Shown here piece after piece: positions 16,755-25,144 of a DNA stretch of 64,000 nt (the stretch's first letter is position 1; the number at the start of each line of letters is the position of its first letter). The notes beneath the pieces are model-generated. The model was not told where the DNA came from and ran no database searches. It saw only the letters and a list, made by a program, of their open reading frames with translations. This stretch comes from Humimonas sp964465015 (GTDB lineage: Bacteria; Gemmatimonadota; Gemmatimonadetes; Palauibacterales; Palauibacteraceae). The stretch is from positions 32,404 to 96,403 of the forward strand of contig CAYXHP010000150.1 of assembly GCA_964465015.1 (NCBI GenBank). Direction: 5' to 3'. A program made the translations under genes and the position numbers.

Positions 16755-18236
16755 ATGATCGACTTCCTGCGACGCTTCGTGCTGTTCTGGGACCCCCTCC
16801 TGCTCTGGTATTTCGGGGCCCTGAACCTGTTCTACGGGGTCCTGTTCGCTCTCTCGGTGTTCGAGGTCTGGAAGCACTGGGCGCTGGCCTCGCGGCTCCG
16901 CCTCACCGGGCGCCTCTCCGACGAGTCCTTCCCTCCCGTCTCGGTCCTCGTGCCGGCCTTCAACGAGGAGGCGGTCATCGTCTCGAGCGTCCGGGCCCTT
17001 CTTCGGCTGGACTATCCTTCCTACGAGGTGATCGTGGTGAACGACGCCTCCACGGACGGAACGTTGGGCCTGCTCGCCCGGACGTTCGACCTGTACAGCG
17101 TTCCCCCCGCGTTCACCCGCTCGGTTTCCACGCCGCCCGTCAGGGGTTACTACCGGTCGCGGACGGACCCGAGGCTCCTGGTGATCGACAAGGCGAAGGG
17201 GCCGATCGCCACGCGATCCGCTCCGCTGAACGTGGCGCTCAACGCATCGCGCTATCCGTACTGCGCGATCGTCGACGCCGACACGGTCATGGAGCGGAGC
17301 GCCCTGCGCCGCCTGGTGCGCATCCTGTTCGTGAGCCGGAAGCCCGTCGCGGGGACGGGGGGCACGATCCGCGTGGCCAACGGTGTCCGGTTCCGCGACG
17401 GCGTGCCGGTGATGCCGAGGGTTCCGCGCAACTGGCTGGCCTGCTTCCAGGTGCCGGAGTACTTCCGCGCCTTCCTGTTCGGACGGCTGGGCTGGAACCG
17501 GCTGGGCGGCAACATGCTCGTCTCCGGCGCTTTCGGACTGTGGCAGAAGCGGCTCATGCTGGCGGTGGGAGGCTACCGGGAGGACTCGATCGCCGAGGAC
17601 CTGGAGCTCACCCTGAGCATCCACCGTCTCATGTGCGAGCGCGGCGAGCGCTACGACGTGCCCTTCGTGCCCGATCCGGTCGTGTGGACCGAGGTGCCCG
17701 AGACGCTCGCCACCCTGGGCAGGCAGCGCGAGCGCTGGCATCGGGGGCTCCTCTCCACGCTCTTCCGCCACTGGCGCGTGTTCCTGAACCCGCGATACGG
17801 CGCCGTCGGGCTCCTCACCTTCCCCTATTACGTACTGGGCGAGATGCTGGCCCCGGTGATCGAGGTGATCGGCTACTGCGTGATCGCCGCCGGACTGTGG
17901 CTGGGGCTCCTGGACGTACCCTATGCCCTCCTCTTCTTCGGTCTCGCTTTCGGCTACCAGATGCTGCTCTCGGTGGGCGCCGTGTGGCTGGAGTTCCTCA
18001 CCTTCCGCGTCTACCCACGCGCGACGGACTATGCGCGCATGCTCCTGTTCGCCCTGCTCGAGCCGATCGGCTACCGGCAGCTCACGGTGTGGTGGCGGCT
18101 CCGGGGCTTCGGGAGCTTCCTGCGCGACGTGGGGGGATGGGGCAAGCAGGAGCGCAGGGGCTTCGAAGCGGTCGAGAAGGAGCCGGTCCCGGCCACGTCA
18201 ATCGACCCCGGGACGGGTCCGAACATCGACGCTTAG
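16755..18236 (+). CDS. processive family 2 membrane glycosyltransferase
   Basis: 493 aa. An N-terminal membrane helix (about 15-35) precedes a GT-A domain and several C-terminal helices (about 350-450). Catalytic landmarks are VPAFNEE, VVNDASTDGT, DADT near residue 174, the acid in IAEDLEL near 281 and QRERWHRG (the QxxRW product-binding motif) near 325. This is the architecture of processive synthases such as PgaC/IcaA or cellulose and hyaluronan synthases. No PilZ domain is seen, so any c-di-GMP effect would be through a partner. The sugar is not predictable; poly-N-acetylglucosamine is one possibility. Confidence 0.93.
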   Translation: MIDFLRRFVLFWDPLLLWYFGALNLFYGVLFALSVFEVWKHWALASRLRLTGRLSDESFPPVSVLVPAFNEEAVIVSSVRALLRLDYPSYEVIVVNDASTDGTLGLLARTFDLYSVPPAFTRSVSTPPVRGYYRSRTDPRLLVIDKAKGPIATRSAPLNVALNASRYPYCAIVDADTVMERSALRRLVRILFVSRKPVAGTGGTIRVANGVRFRDGVPVMPRVPRNWLACFQVPEYFRAFLFGRLGWNRLGGNMLVSGAFGLWQKRLMLAVGGYREDSIAEDLELTLSIHRLMCERGERYDVPFVPDPVVWTEVPETLATLGRQRERWHRGLLSTLFRHWRVFLNPRYGAVGLLTFPYYVLGEMLAPVIEVIGYCVIAAGLWLGLLDVPYALLFFGLAFGYQMLLSVGAVWLEFLTFRVYPRATDYARMLLFALLEPIGYRQLTVWWRLRGFGSFLRDVGGWGKQERRGFEAVEKEPVPATSIDPGTGPNIDA

Positions 18237-18340
18237 CCGGAGCGGCCGGCCGAACGGGTACAAGGCCACCGGGACGGCGACGGTCCGACACTCGAAGGCC
18301 GGGTTGGCCAGCCGCCCCGCTGCCTGTACGTTGCGGGCCG

Positions 18341-18363
18341 GCCCTTCCATCTTCGGGAAGGGC
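18341..18363 (+). terminator. hairpin after glycosyltransferase gene
   Basis: A perfect 8-bp stem (18341-18348 with 18356-18363) and 7-nt loop lies 105 bp after the glycosyltransferase stop and 39 bp before the desaturase start. It is a candidate terminator separating the two units; no T tract follows. Confidence 0.45.
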
Positions 18364-18401
18364 ATGGCTCGCGGATTGGCGATACCGAGAGAGGGAGGCC
18401 C

Positions 18402-19187
18402 GTGCCTGGATTCGGCGTTCTCGCGCACCCGTGGTGGGTACCGGTCCTTTGGATCGTGGTCCTCGGTCATATCACCAACATCTGCAACACGTTGTATCTG
18501 CACCGCGGGGTCACGCACGGCGGGGTCGAGTTCAGCCCGCTGGCGAAGCACGTCATGCGCTTCTGGCTGTGGCTCACGACCGCCATCGTGACCCGCGAAT
18601 GGGTCGCCGTCCACCGAAAGCACCACGCGTTCGCCGACCGCGAGGGGGACCCACATTCCCCCGAGGTGGAGGGCCTGTGGCCGATCCTCCTGGCCAACGT
18701 GTTCTTCTACCGCAAGGCGGCCAGTGACGCGGAGATCCTGGAGAAGTACGGCGAGGGCTGTCCCGAGGACTGGATCGAGCGCAACCTGTACCAGCGCTAC
18801 CGGGCGCTCGGCATTCTCGTCATGCTCCTCCTGGACACCTATCTGTTCGGTCCCCTCGTCGGACTGATCGTTTGGTCGGCGATGACGGTGTGGATCCCGA
18901 TCTTCGGAGGGGTGATCAACGGCATCGGCCACGCCAAGGGCTACCGGAACTTCGGGACCCACGATCGCAGTCACAACATCTACCCGTGGGGCATCTGGAT
19001 CCTGGGCGAGGAGCTGCACAACAACCACCACGCGGATCCGCGCTCGGCCAAGTTCAAGGCCCACTGGTGGGAGTTCGACATCGGCTGGATGTACATTCAG
19101 CTCCTGCGCCTGTTCGGGCAGGCGAAGGTGATCTACGCGCGGACGGAGAGCGTCGAGGCGTTCGCGCGAAAGCACTACGGAGGCTGA
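18402..19187 (+). CDS. acyl-lipid/acyl-CoA delta-9-type fatty acid desaturase
   Basis: 261 aa from GTG 18402, with GAGGGAGG 4 nt upstream. The three histidine boxes of membrane desaturases are present: HRGVTH, HRKHH and HNNHH. Four hydrophobic segments bracket them. The protein is compact, lacking the extended C terminus of animal-type enzymes, as in the bacterial DesC/DesB group. It introduces a double bond in membrane acyl chains using O2. The cyclopropane synthase-family gene follows after about 70 bp, so the product double bond may be its substrate. Confidence 0.92.
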   Translation: MPGFGVLAHPWWVPVLWIVVLGHITNICNTLYLHRGVTHGGVEFSPLAKHVMRFWLWLTTAIVTREWVAVHRKHHAFADREGDPHSPEVEGLWPILLANVFFYRKAASDAEILEKYGEGCPEDWIERNLYQRYRALGILVMLLLDTYLFGPLVGLIVWSAMTVWIPIFGGVINGIGHAKGYRNFGTHDRSHNIYPWGIWILGEELHNNHHADPRSAKFKAHWWEFDIGWMYIQLLRLFGQAKVIYARTESVEAFARKHYGG

Positions 19188-19256
19188 CGCCGGCCCACGG
19201 CGTCCGGCCCCGACCTCGACCTCCGGTGGGCGCCTTGCAGACCGGTGGTGCGAGAC

Positions 19257-20615
19257 ATGAGCATGCGTGAGGCCTCCATCGGCACCCGGCCCGCGGGCCG
19301 CGACATCCCCCGGACGGGAGACGGGGCCGGGCCGCGCCGGACGGTCGCCGACCCCCGGGTCGACATCTGCCGCCGCATGTTCGACCGGCTGCTCGGTCCC
19401 GCCGAGACCCGCGACTTCGCCGTCCGGTACTGGACCGGTTTGTCGGAAGGTCCGTCCGACCCGGTCTGCACCCTGGTCCTCCGCTGGCCGGGCGCGCTAC
19501 GACGAATGTTGCTCCCTCCCACGGAGCGATCGCTCGGCGAGGCCTACGTCTTCGACCACTGCGACGTGGAGGGCGACCTGGAAGCGGCGGTTCGCGTGCT
19601 CGCGCCCGCGTTGCACGACGTGTGGTCGCCCCGCCGTCTGGCGGAGCTGGCGGTGATGCTCCGGCGTCTGCCCGCCCGCCGGAACACGCGCGACGCCCCT
19701 CCCGGCGAGGCGATGGGGCGCGCGGGACCGACCCGTCGCGGCCGGCTCCACTCCCGGAACCGGGACGCCCGCTCGGTCCGGTTCCACTACGATCTCGGGA
19801 ACGACTTCTACGCCCTGTGGCTCGATCCGTACATGCAGTACTCCAGCGGCTACTTTCCGCGGGGCGACGAGTCGCTGGAGGAAGGGCAGAAGTGCAAGCT
19901 GGACCTCCTGTGCCGGAAGCTGCAGCTCGAGCCCGGGCAGCGCCTCCTGGACATCGGCTGCGGGTGGGGCGGTCTGATCCGCTTTGCGGCCGAGCGCTTC
20001 GGCGTCCGGGCCACGGGGATCACGCTGAGCGAGCCGCAGGCCGAGTTCGGCCGGCGACGGCTCGCGGAAGAGGGCCTCGCGGACCGGTGCGAGATCCGGG
20101 TGATGGACTACCGGGACCTTCCGGATCCGGAGCGCTTCGACGCCATCGTGAGCGTCGGCATGGTCGAGCACGTGGGTCGCGGCAAGCTACCCGAGTTCTT
20201 CGGGGCTGCTTTCCGCCACCTGGTGCCCGGAGGGCTGTTCCTGGACCAGGGGATCGTCACGCTGGACGACACGCGCCCGTGGCTGCGCCGGCTGCGGGAA
20301 CGCGTGCTCGACCGCTGGACCAGCTTCATCGAGAGCCACGTGTTCCCCGACGGCGAGCTGGTGACCACTGGGGAGCGACTCGCCCCCGCCGAGGCGGTCG
20401 GCTTCGAGACGCGGGACGTGACCAGCCTCAGGGAGCACTACGCCACCACGCTCCGCCACTGGGTCGGGCGCCTGCAGGCCGCCCGCGAGGAGGCCGTGGC
20501 CCTGGTCGGACGTCCCACGTACCGGGTGTGGGAGCTGTACATGGCGGGCTCCGCATACGGCTTCGCCTCGGGTCGGATCGGGGTCGTCCACGAGGTCTAC
20601 CGAAGGCCCACCTGA
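19257..20615 (+). CDS. cyclopropane-fatty-acyl-phospholipid synthase family methyltransferase
   Basis: 452 aa from ATG 19257; a GTG at 19245 or ATG at 19263 are alternatives, and no ribosome site decides. CFA family marks: RFHYDLGNDFY, the SAM motif LLDIGCGWGGLI, ITLSEPQ, and SVGMVEHVG. The N-terminal 150 residues correspond to the lipid-binding domain, and the roughly 30 basic residues near 150-180 are an insertion. The family transfers a methylene from SAM across an acyl-chain double bond. The preceding desaturase makes such bonds. Confidence 0.9.
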   Translation: MSMREASIGTRPAGRDIPRTGDGAGPRRTVADPRVDICRRMFDRLLGPAETRDFAVRYWTGLSEGPSDPVCTLVLRWPGALRRMLLPPTERSLGEAYVFDHCDVEGDLEAAVRVLAPALHDVWSPRRLAELAVMLRRLPARRNTRDAPPGEAMGRAGPTRRGRLHSRNRDARSVRFHYDLGNDFYALWLDPYMQYSSGYFPRGDESLEEGQKCKLDLLCRKLQLEPGQRLLDIGCGWGGLIRFAAERFGVRATGITLSEPQAEFGRRRLAEEGLADRCEIRVMDYRDLPDPERFDAIVSVGMVEHVGRGKLPEFFGAAFRHLVPGGLFLDQGIVTLDDTRPWLRRLRERVLDRWTSFIESHVFPDGELVTTGERLAPAEAVGFETRDVTSLREHYATTLRHWVGRLQAAREEAVALVGRPTYRVWELYMAGSAYGFASGRIGVVHEVYRRPT

Positions 20616-20701
20616 CGAGCGGCCACGTCTCGGCCGAGTCCGACGGCATCCGGCTCGGTCGCCTCGGCACGGAGACGGCACGCGGCCCGGCGGACGCCGA
20701 C

Positions 20702-21937
20702 GTGGGTCCCGGCCGACGAATCCTGACCCTGAACGCGGGTTCCTCCAGCCTCCGCTTCTCGCTCCACCGGATCGGCCGGGCCGAGGAGCGGCTCCTGGCC
20801 GGACGCGCCGCGGGACTCGGAGGGCCCGCCGCCGAGCTCCAGGTCGAGGACGGCGCCGGCCACCCCCTGGACGACGTCCCGCTGGCCAGCTCCACGCACC
20901 GCGACGCCGTGGCGGCCGTCCTGGACTGGCTGGTCGGACCGGGCTCCTCGTCATGCGGTCCGATGGGGGCTCGGCCGGATGCGGTCGGGCACCGGATCGT
21001 CCACGGGGGGGAGCGCTTCGTGCGACCCGCGCGGGTGACCCCGGAGGTGACGGCCGAACTCGAGCGGCTGGTGCCGCTGGCCCCCGACCACATGCCCGCC
21101 GAGCTCTCCGTGGTGCGGGCCGTCTCGGAGGCGTTCCCGGACGTGCCCCAGGTCGTGTGCTTCGACACGGCGTTCCATCGGACGATGCCGGCTGTGGCCC
21201 GCCGCCTTCCGCTGCCGCCGCTACCCGGGGATGTCCGGGTCGAGCGCTACGGCTTCCACGGCCTCTCCTACGAGTACCTGCGGGCGCGGCTGAGGGAGAT
21301 CCACGGCTCCGCCTCCCTCCCGGAGCGCATCGTCCTCGCTCACCTGGGGAGCGGCGCCAGCCTGGCCGCGCTGCGTCGCGGTCGGCCGGTGGATACGACC
21401 ATGGGCTTCACGCCGGCCGGCGGCCTGATGATGTCCACCCGGCCCGGCGACCTGGATCCGGGCATCCTCCTCTACCTCCTGCGGGAGCAGTACCTCTCGG
21501 CCGCCGAGCTGGACGACCTGGTGAACCGGCGCGCGGGCCTGGCGGGCGTCTCGGGCACGACCCCGGACATGCGGCGGTTGCTGGAGACGGAGGGCGAGGA
21601 TGACCGGGCCGCGGCGGCCGTCGAGCTGTTCTGCTATCTGGCGGTGAAGCAGCTGGGCGCCATGGCCGCCGTGCTCGAGGGGCTGGACACGCTGGCCTTC
21701 AGCGGTGGGATCGGAGAGCGCTCCGCTCCGATCCGGCGCAGGATCGCCTCCGGAGCCGCCTTCCTGGGAGTGCGGCTGGACGACGCGAGCAACGAGCGGG
21801 GGGACCCGGTGATCTCGGCGCCTCGATCGGAGGTGACCGTGCGCGTCATTCCCGCGAACGAAGAACTCATGATCGCCCGGCACGCGGCCGCCGTGCTGGA
21901 TGGTCGAGAGGACGGCTGGCGCGCGCCGCAGGGCTGA
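20702..21937 (+). CDS. ackA: acetate kinase
   Basis: 411 aa from GTG 20702, the only start giving the normal N terminus RILTLNAGSSSLRFSL. Family motifs: HRIVHGGERF, HLGSGASLAAL, TMGFTPAGGLMMSTRPGDLDPG, FSGGIGER and VIPANEELMIA. It interconverts acetyl phosphate plus ADP with acetate plus ATP. No phosphotransacetylase or phosphoketolase gene is in the window, so the source of acetyl phosphate is unknown. It follows the CFA gene after 86 bp and is convergent with the cytochrome genes. Confidence 0.93.
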   Translation: MGPGRRILTLNAGSSSLRFSLHRIGRAEERLLAGRAAGLGGPAAELQVEDGAGHPLDDVPLASSTHRDAVAAVLDWLVGPGSSSCGPMGARPDAVGHRIVHGGERFVRPARVTPEVTAELERLVPLAPDHMPAELSVVRAVSEAFPDVPQVVCFDTAFHRTMPAVARRLPLPPLPGDVRVERYGFHGLSYEYLRARLREIHGSASLPERIVLAHLGSGASLAALRRGRPVDTTMGFTPAGGLMMSTRPGDLDPGILLYLLREQYLSAAELDDLVNRRAGLAGVSGTTPDMRRLLETEGEDDRAAAAVELFCYLAVKQLGAMAAVLEGLDTLAFSGGIGERSAPIRRRIASGAAFLGVRLDDASNERGDPVISAPRSEVTVRVIPANEELMIARHAAAVLDGREDGWRAPQG

Positions 21938-21986
21938 AGATCCCGGGAACCCGGCCGGTCGCCGGGCCCCACCAGCGTGGTCGCGT

Positions 21987-23654
21987 CTACTCGCCTCGGC
22001 CCGCCACCGTGGCCGCCGCCCGTGTCAGGATCACCGCCGACGAAGACGACATCTCCTCGTACTCGCCCACGAAGCGGTCGGTCTCGGTCGCGTGCCAGCC
22101 GGCCAGGTTGTGCGCCCAGCGGTAGGCGATCGGCTGGTACCACAGCTCGGCCAGCACGTGATAGGGGCCCGAGGCTCCGCCCAGGGGCACGCGGTAGACG
22201 ACTCGGTCCCCGCCGGCCCGGAAGTCCGGGTCGGACGAGGCCGACCCGCGCACGGCGATGTCCGCCTCCGCCGCCTCCTTTCGGAAGCCCTCCGGGAGCA
22301 GGCGGTTGTCCTTGATGAACCGCACGGCGCGCAGGAGTCCCGTCGTGACCGTCCCGGCCGGATCGACCATGATCGCCTCGTAGATCTGGACCTGGTCAGG
22401 ATCGGTCACCTCCAGGTAATGCGGTTCGAGGCGCCCGGGGTCCGCGTCGTTGTCGTTCCCGGCGATTCGGCCCGACGGGTCGAGGGCCCCGGACTCGAAC
22501 ACGGTCGTCCCGTCACGGTCGGTGACCTTCACGTGCAGCCAGACGCGGCGGGATGGATAGGCGGTCGGGAGCTTGTGACCCGCCAGGTTCGCGACCCGGA
22601 TGGAGGCCACGAGGCGGGCGCCGGAGAGGGTGGCTGTCTCGATGTCGAGGCGGGCGGCCCTCGTCTCCAGGTGCTCGATGGTACGCCGTACCGCCGCGTC
22701 CAGCTCGGGCGCGGGAACCGGCACGCCGAGATCCGCCGCATGCCGGTTCAGGATCCGGAGCATGACGAAGTTCCCACCGCGGAACGTGTGGCGGTGCACG
22801 TTGGCCCGCGGGATCCCGAGCACGCCGGTGACGGGCACGCTGTCCTCGACGACCGGCATGTGACACGACTGGCAGCTGGTGCCCGTCCGCCCGTAGGCGC
22901 TGTGCCGCCACTCGAGGTACGGGACCTGCTCGGGAAGCTCGCCGACGACGTTCCCGGTCTCGTCCAGAGCGGAGGTGTAGAGCGTGTGGCAGGTGGCGCA
23001 CAGCTCCGAGCTCGCGGTGTGCGCGGAGCGCTGGGGACGGAATCCCGTGGCCGATCGCATCAGCCGCGCCCGGCCGCTGTCGACCGCGAACGGACCGTAC
23101 ACGGGTCGTCGATCCGGAGGCGAGACACTGTCGAAGGCGAACCGGCCGACGAAGCTCGCTCGCGTGCCCAGCTTCTCGGAGGCGATCTGGTGGCACGCCG
23201 TACACGACACGCCGTCAGCGGCGAGGACGTCCGAGCGGGTCGGGGGAGCCGCGCCGGGCGGGCGGGCGAACGGCAGGTGCGCGAACACCCGCGCCGCACC
23301 CCCCGCCGCCAGGGCCTCGTAGTGCGACATGGGCATGTGACAGGTGGAGCACTCGTTCTCGATCGCCGCCGCGTGTCCGGCGTGCTCCAGCGATTCCCGC
23401 CGTACGGCCGCCTGCCAGTACGGATCGCGTCCCGAGTGGGCCATCATGGTCGCCTGCCAGCCGGCCCCGATCGACACGTCCTCTCCGGACGGCGAGACGA
23501 TACCGTTATGGCACCCGAAGCACTGGTCCGAGCTGGCGAACAGCGTCTTTCCAGGCCCCTGCGTCCCGGTGGCCGGGGCGCTCTGCCCCACGGCGGGTGA
23601 CGCCGAGGCGACGAGGACCACGCATGCGGCCAGGAGCTTCATCTCGTGCTTCAT
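21987..23654 (-). CDS. periplasmic pentahaem c-type cytochrome
   Basis: 555 aa from ATG 23654, chosen for the GGGGGAG immediately upstream and the 19-nt spacing to the upstream gene's stop; a longer start at 23696 would overlap it. A signal peptide ends about ASASPAVGQ. Five CxxCH haem sites are visible (CFGCH, CSTCH, CTACH, CATCH, CQSCH) with many free His residues as distal ligands. The C-terminal third lacks haems and contains a beta-rich segment with NLAGHKLPTAYPSR, as in multihaem cytochromes of the cytochrome c554/NrfA-like type. It is co-transcribed with the cytochrome-barrel fusion. Confidence 0.88.
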   Translation of the reverse strand: MKHEMKLLAACVVLVASASPAVGQSAPATGTQGPGKTLFASSDQCFGCHNGIVSPSGEDVSIGAGWQATMMAHSGRDPYWQAAVRRESLEHAGHAAAIENECSTCHMPMSHYEALAAGGAARVFAHLPFARPPGAAPPTRSDVLAADGVSCTACHQIASEKLGTRASFVGRFAFDSVSPPDRRPVYGPFAVDSGRARLMRSATGFRPQRSAHTASSELCATCHTLYTSALDETGNVVGELPEQVPYLEWRHSAYGRTGTSCQSCHMPVVEDSVPVTGVLGIPRANVHRHTFRGGNFVMLRILNRHAADLGVPVPAPELDAAVRRTIEHLETRAARLDIETATLSGARLVASIRVANLAGHKLPTAYPSRRVWLHVKVTDRDGTTVFESGALDPSGRIAGNDNDADPGRLEPHYLEVTDPDQVQIYEAIMVDPAGTVTTGLLRAVRFIKDNRLLPEGFRKEAAEADIAVRGSASSDPDFRAGGDRVVYRVPLGGASGPYHVLAELWYQPIAYRWAHNLAGWHATETDRFVGEYEEMSSSSAVILTRAAATVAGRGE

Positions 23655-23673
23655 GGCTCCCCCTGTGCCCCGG

Positions 23674-24840
23674 TCACCAGCCCTCGAGCGGTCCACCGTC
23701 GAACCAGTCCCACAGCACGTAGACCAGGAGCTGGGCGCTCCTCCCCTCCCGTTCGTTGAGGGGGAGGAGCACGCCGATGTTGGCCATGACGTGCTGACGG
23801 CGGCTGAGCGTCACCTGCATCTGCGGCACCAGATCCCAGAGGGCCGGCTCGCCGGCCGCGAACTCCCGCTTGCCCAGCAGCTCGACCATCGGGGACCAGG
23901 CGCGTCCCCAGCGCCCCTCCACGAAAGTCCGGCCCACCGCCACGCGCCAGAATCCCTCGTCGGCCCCGGGGCCGGTGGGAAGCTCCAGGCCGAACTGGGC
24001 GTGCAGGAAGCCATCTCCGGGCAGGAGCTGACCCAGGCTCGCGAATGGCTCGAACACGGTCGAACCCTTGCCGAATCCCTCGGACGGGTCGCCCGTGGGG
24101 AGGACGGCTTCCGCCGTGAGGCTGGCGATGGTGCCGCTGGCGTGACTGTGGAAGAGGTCGCGCTTGACGCCCACGGCCACGTCGCCCAACCCACCCTTCC
24201 AGTCCACCACGGGCGTGCCCCCCCGGTCGACGGTCCTCTGCAGGAAGCCGAACGGAACCGCGACCTCGATCTGGTTCCTGGCTCCGATCCGGTGCTCGTA
24301 GACGACCTCGTTCATCACCGCGCCCGAGCCCTCGACGTCCAGCGTCGTGCTCCACACGAGCTCGTCCTCCGGGTACGCCTTCTCCGTCACCAGGGGCCGG
24401 GGGAGGTTGAGCTCTCCTCGCGGCCACGCGTCGTCGCCACAGAACGCGCGCAGGCGCTCCACCGCCGCCTCGACCTGGCGATCGGACAGGAGATCGCCGA
24501 ACGCCGGCATCATGCGGGCGAAGCCGCGCGCGGGACCTCCCTCGTGGATGATGGCCATCCAGTCGGAGTCCGGCTCGCGGCTGGCGAAATTGCAGTCCGT
24601 GAAGTCCGGGAGCGGCGTGTCGAAGCCGACCCGCGACTTCGGGGCGCCCCGGCCGTCCACGCCGTGGCAGTTGGCGCACGCGGTTCGAAACACATCGGCG
24701 GGGTGGACCAGCCCATCCAGGAGGCGGGGACCGTCCGTGTCCGCCTCCTGTCCGCGCAGGCCCGTCGGCAGCATCCCGGCCGTCAGGAGCAGGGAGATGC
24801 AGAGGAGGGTGCCGCGCCGCGTGTTGTCGGGCATCCGCAT
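23674..24840 (-). CDS. monohaem cytochrome c fused to an outer-membrane beta-barrel domain
   Basis: 388 aa from ATG 24840, with AGGAG about 7 nt upstream. A signal peptide ends near residue 30. Residues 45-135 form a class I cytochrome c: CANCH at 55-59 and the distal Met in FARMMPAFGDLLSD at about 110. From about residue 150 the chain is amphipathic strands with glycine turns (EVAVPFGFL, GDVAVGVKRDLFH, HAQFGLELPTG, WRVAVGRTF) ending LVYVLWDWF, resembling MetA-type phenol-degradation/transporter barrels. A haem domain plus barrel in one chain recalls Cyc2-type fused cytochrome-porins, although the cytochrome here is a full class I domain. Confidence 0.8.
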   Translation of the reverse strand: MRMPDNTRRGTLLCISLLLTAGMLPTGLRGQEADTDGPRLLDGLVHPADVFRTACANCHGVDGRGAPKSRVGFDTPLPDFTDCNFASREPDSDWMAIIHEGGPARGFARMMPAFGDLLSDRQVEAAVERLRAFCGDDAWPRGELNLPRPLVTEKAYPEDELVWSTTLDVEGSGAVMNEVVYEHRIGARNQIEVAVPFGFLQRTVDRGGTPVVDWKGGLGDVAVGVKRDLFHSHASGTIASLTAEAVLPTGDPSEGFGKGSTVFEPFASLGQLLPGDGFLHAQFGLELPTGPGADEGFWRVAVGRTFVEGRWGRAWSPMVELLGKREFAAGEPALWDLVPQMQVTLSRRQHVMANIGVLLPLNEREGRSAQLLVYVLWDWFDGGPLEGW

Positions 24841-25144
24841 CGGAAGCTCCTGGTCCGTGAGCGGGCATACGCCACCCGCGAGCGCGGGAGCGGGAGTGGG
24901 TCGACAGCGGACAGCAGCGTGGCTCGATGATCAGATTAGGCAGGACGAGAGCGCCGCACTATCGGAGAAAGCGCTTGAGTCCGCGTGGGAGAATCCCCGA
25001 CCCGGCCATGCGGCGCCCCTCCCGCCGAGGACGACGACGGCGCCCATCACCGATGTCCCGCGCGAGGACGCACCGGAGTCGAGCGACGGGGGGCGCGGCC
25101 TCCGGCTGCCACCCGGAGGCCGCGCCCCCCGCCGACCCGACCGG
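24841..25144. other. 304-bp intergenic region with terminator
   Basis: It holds the promoter of the cytochrome operon, read leftward, and at 25088-25130 a strong hairpin that ends the PCMT-esterase operon. No gene is supported between them. Confidence 0.7.
25088..25130 (-). terminator. perfect 18-bp GC-rich hairpin terminator
   Basis: Arms 25088-25105 and 25113-25130 are perfectly complementary over 18 bp around a 7-nt loop. It lies 14 bp 3' of the PCMT-erythromycin esterase stop. There is no T run on the leftward transcript. Confidence 0.75.
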
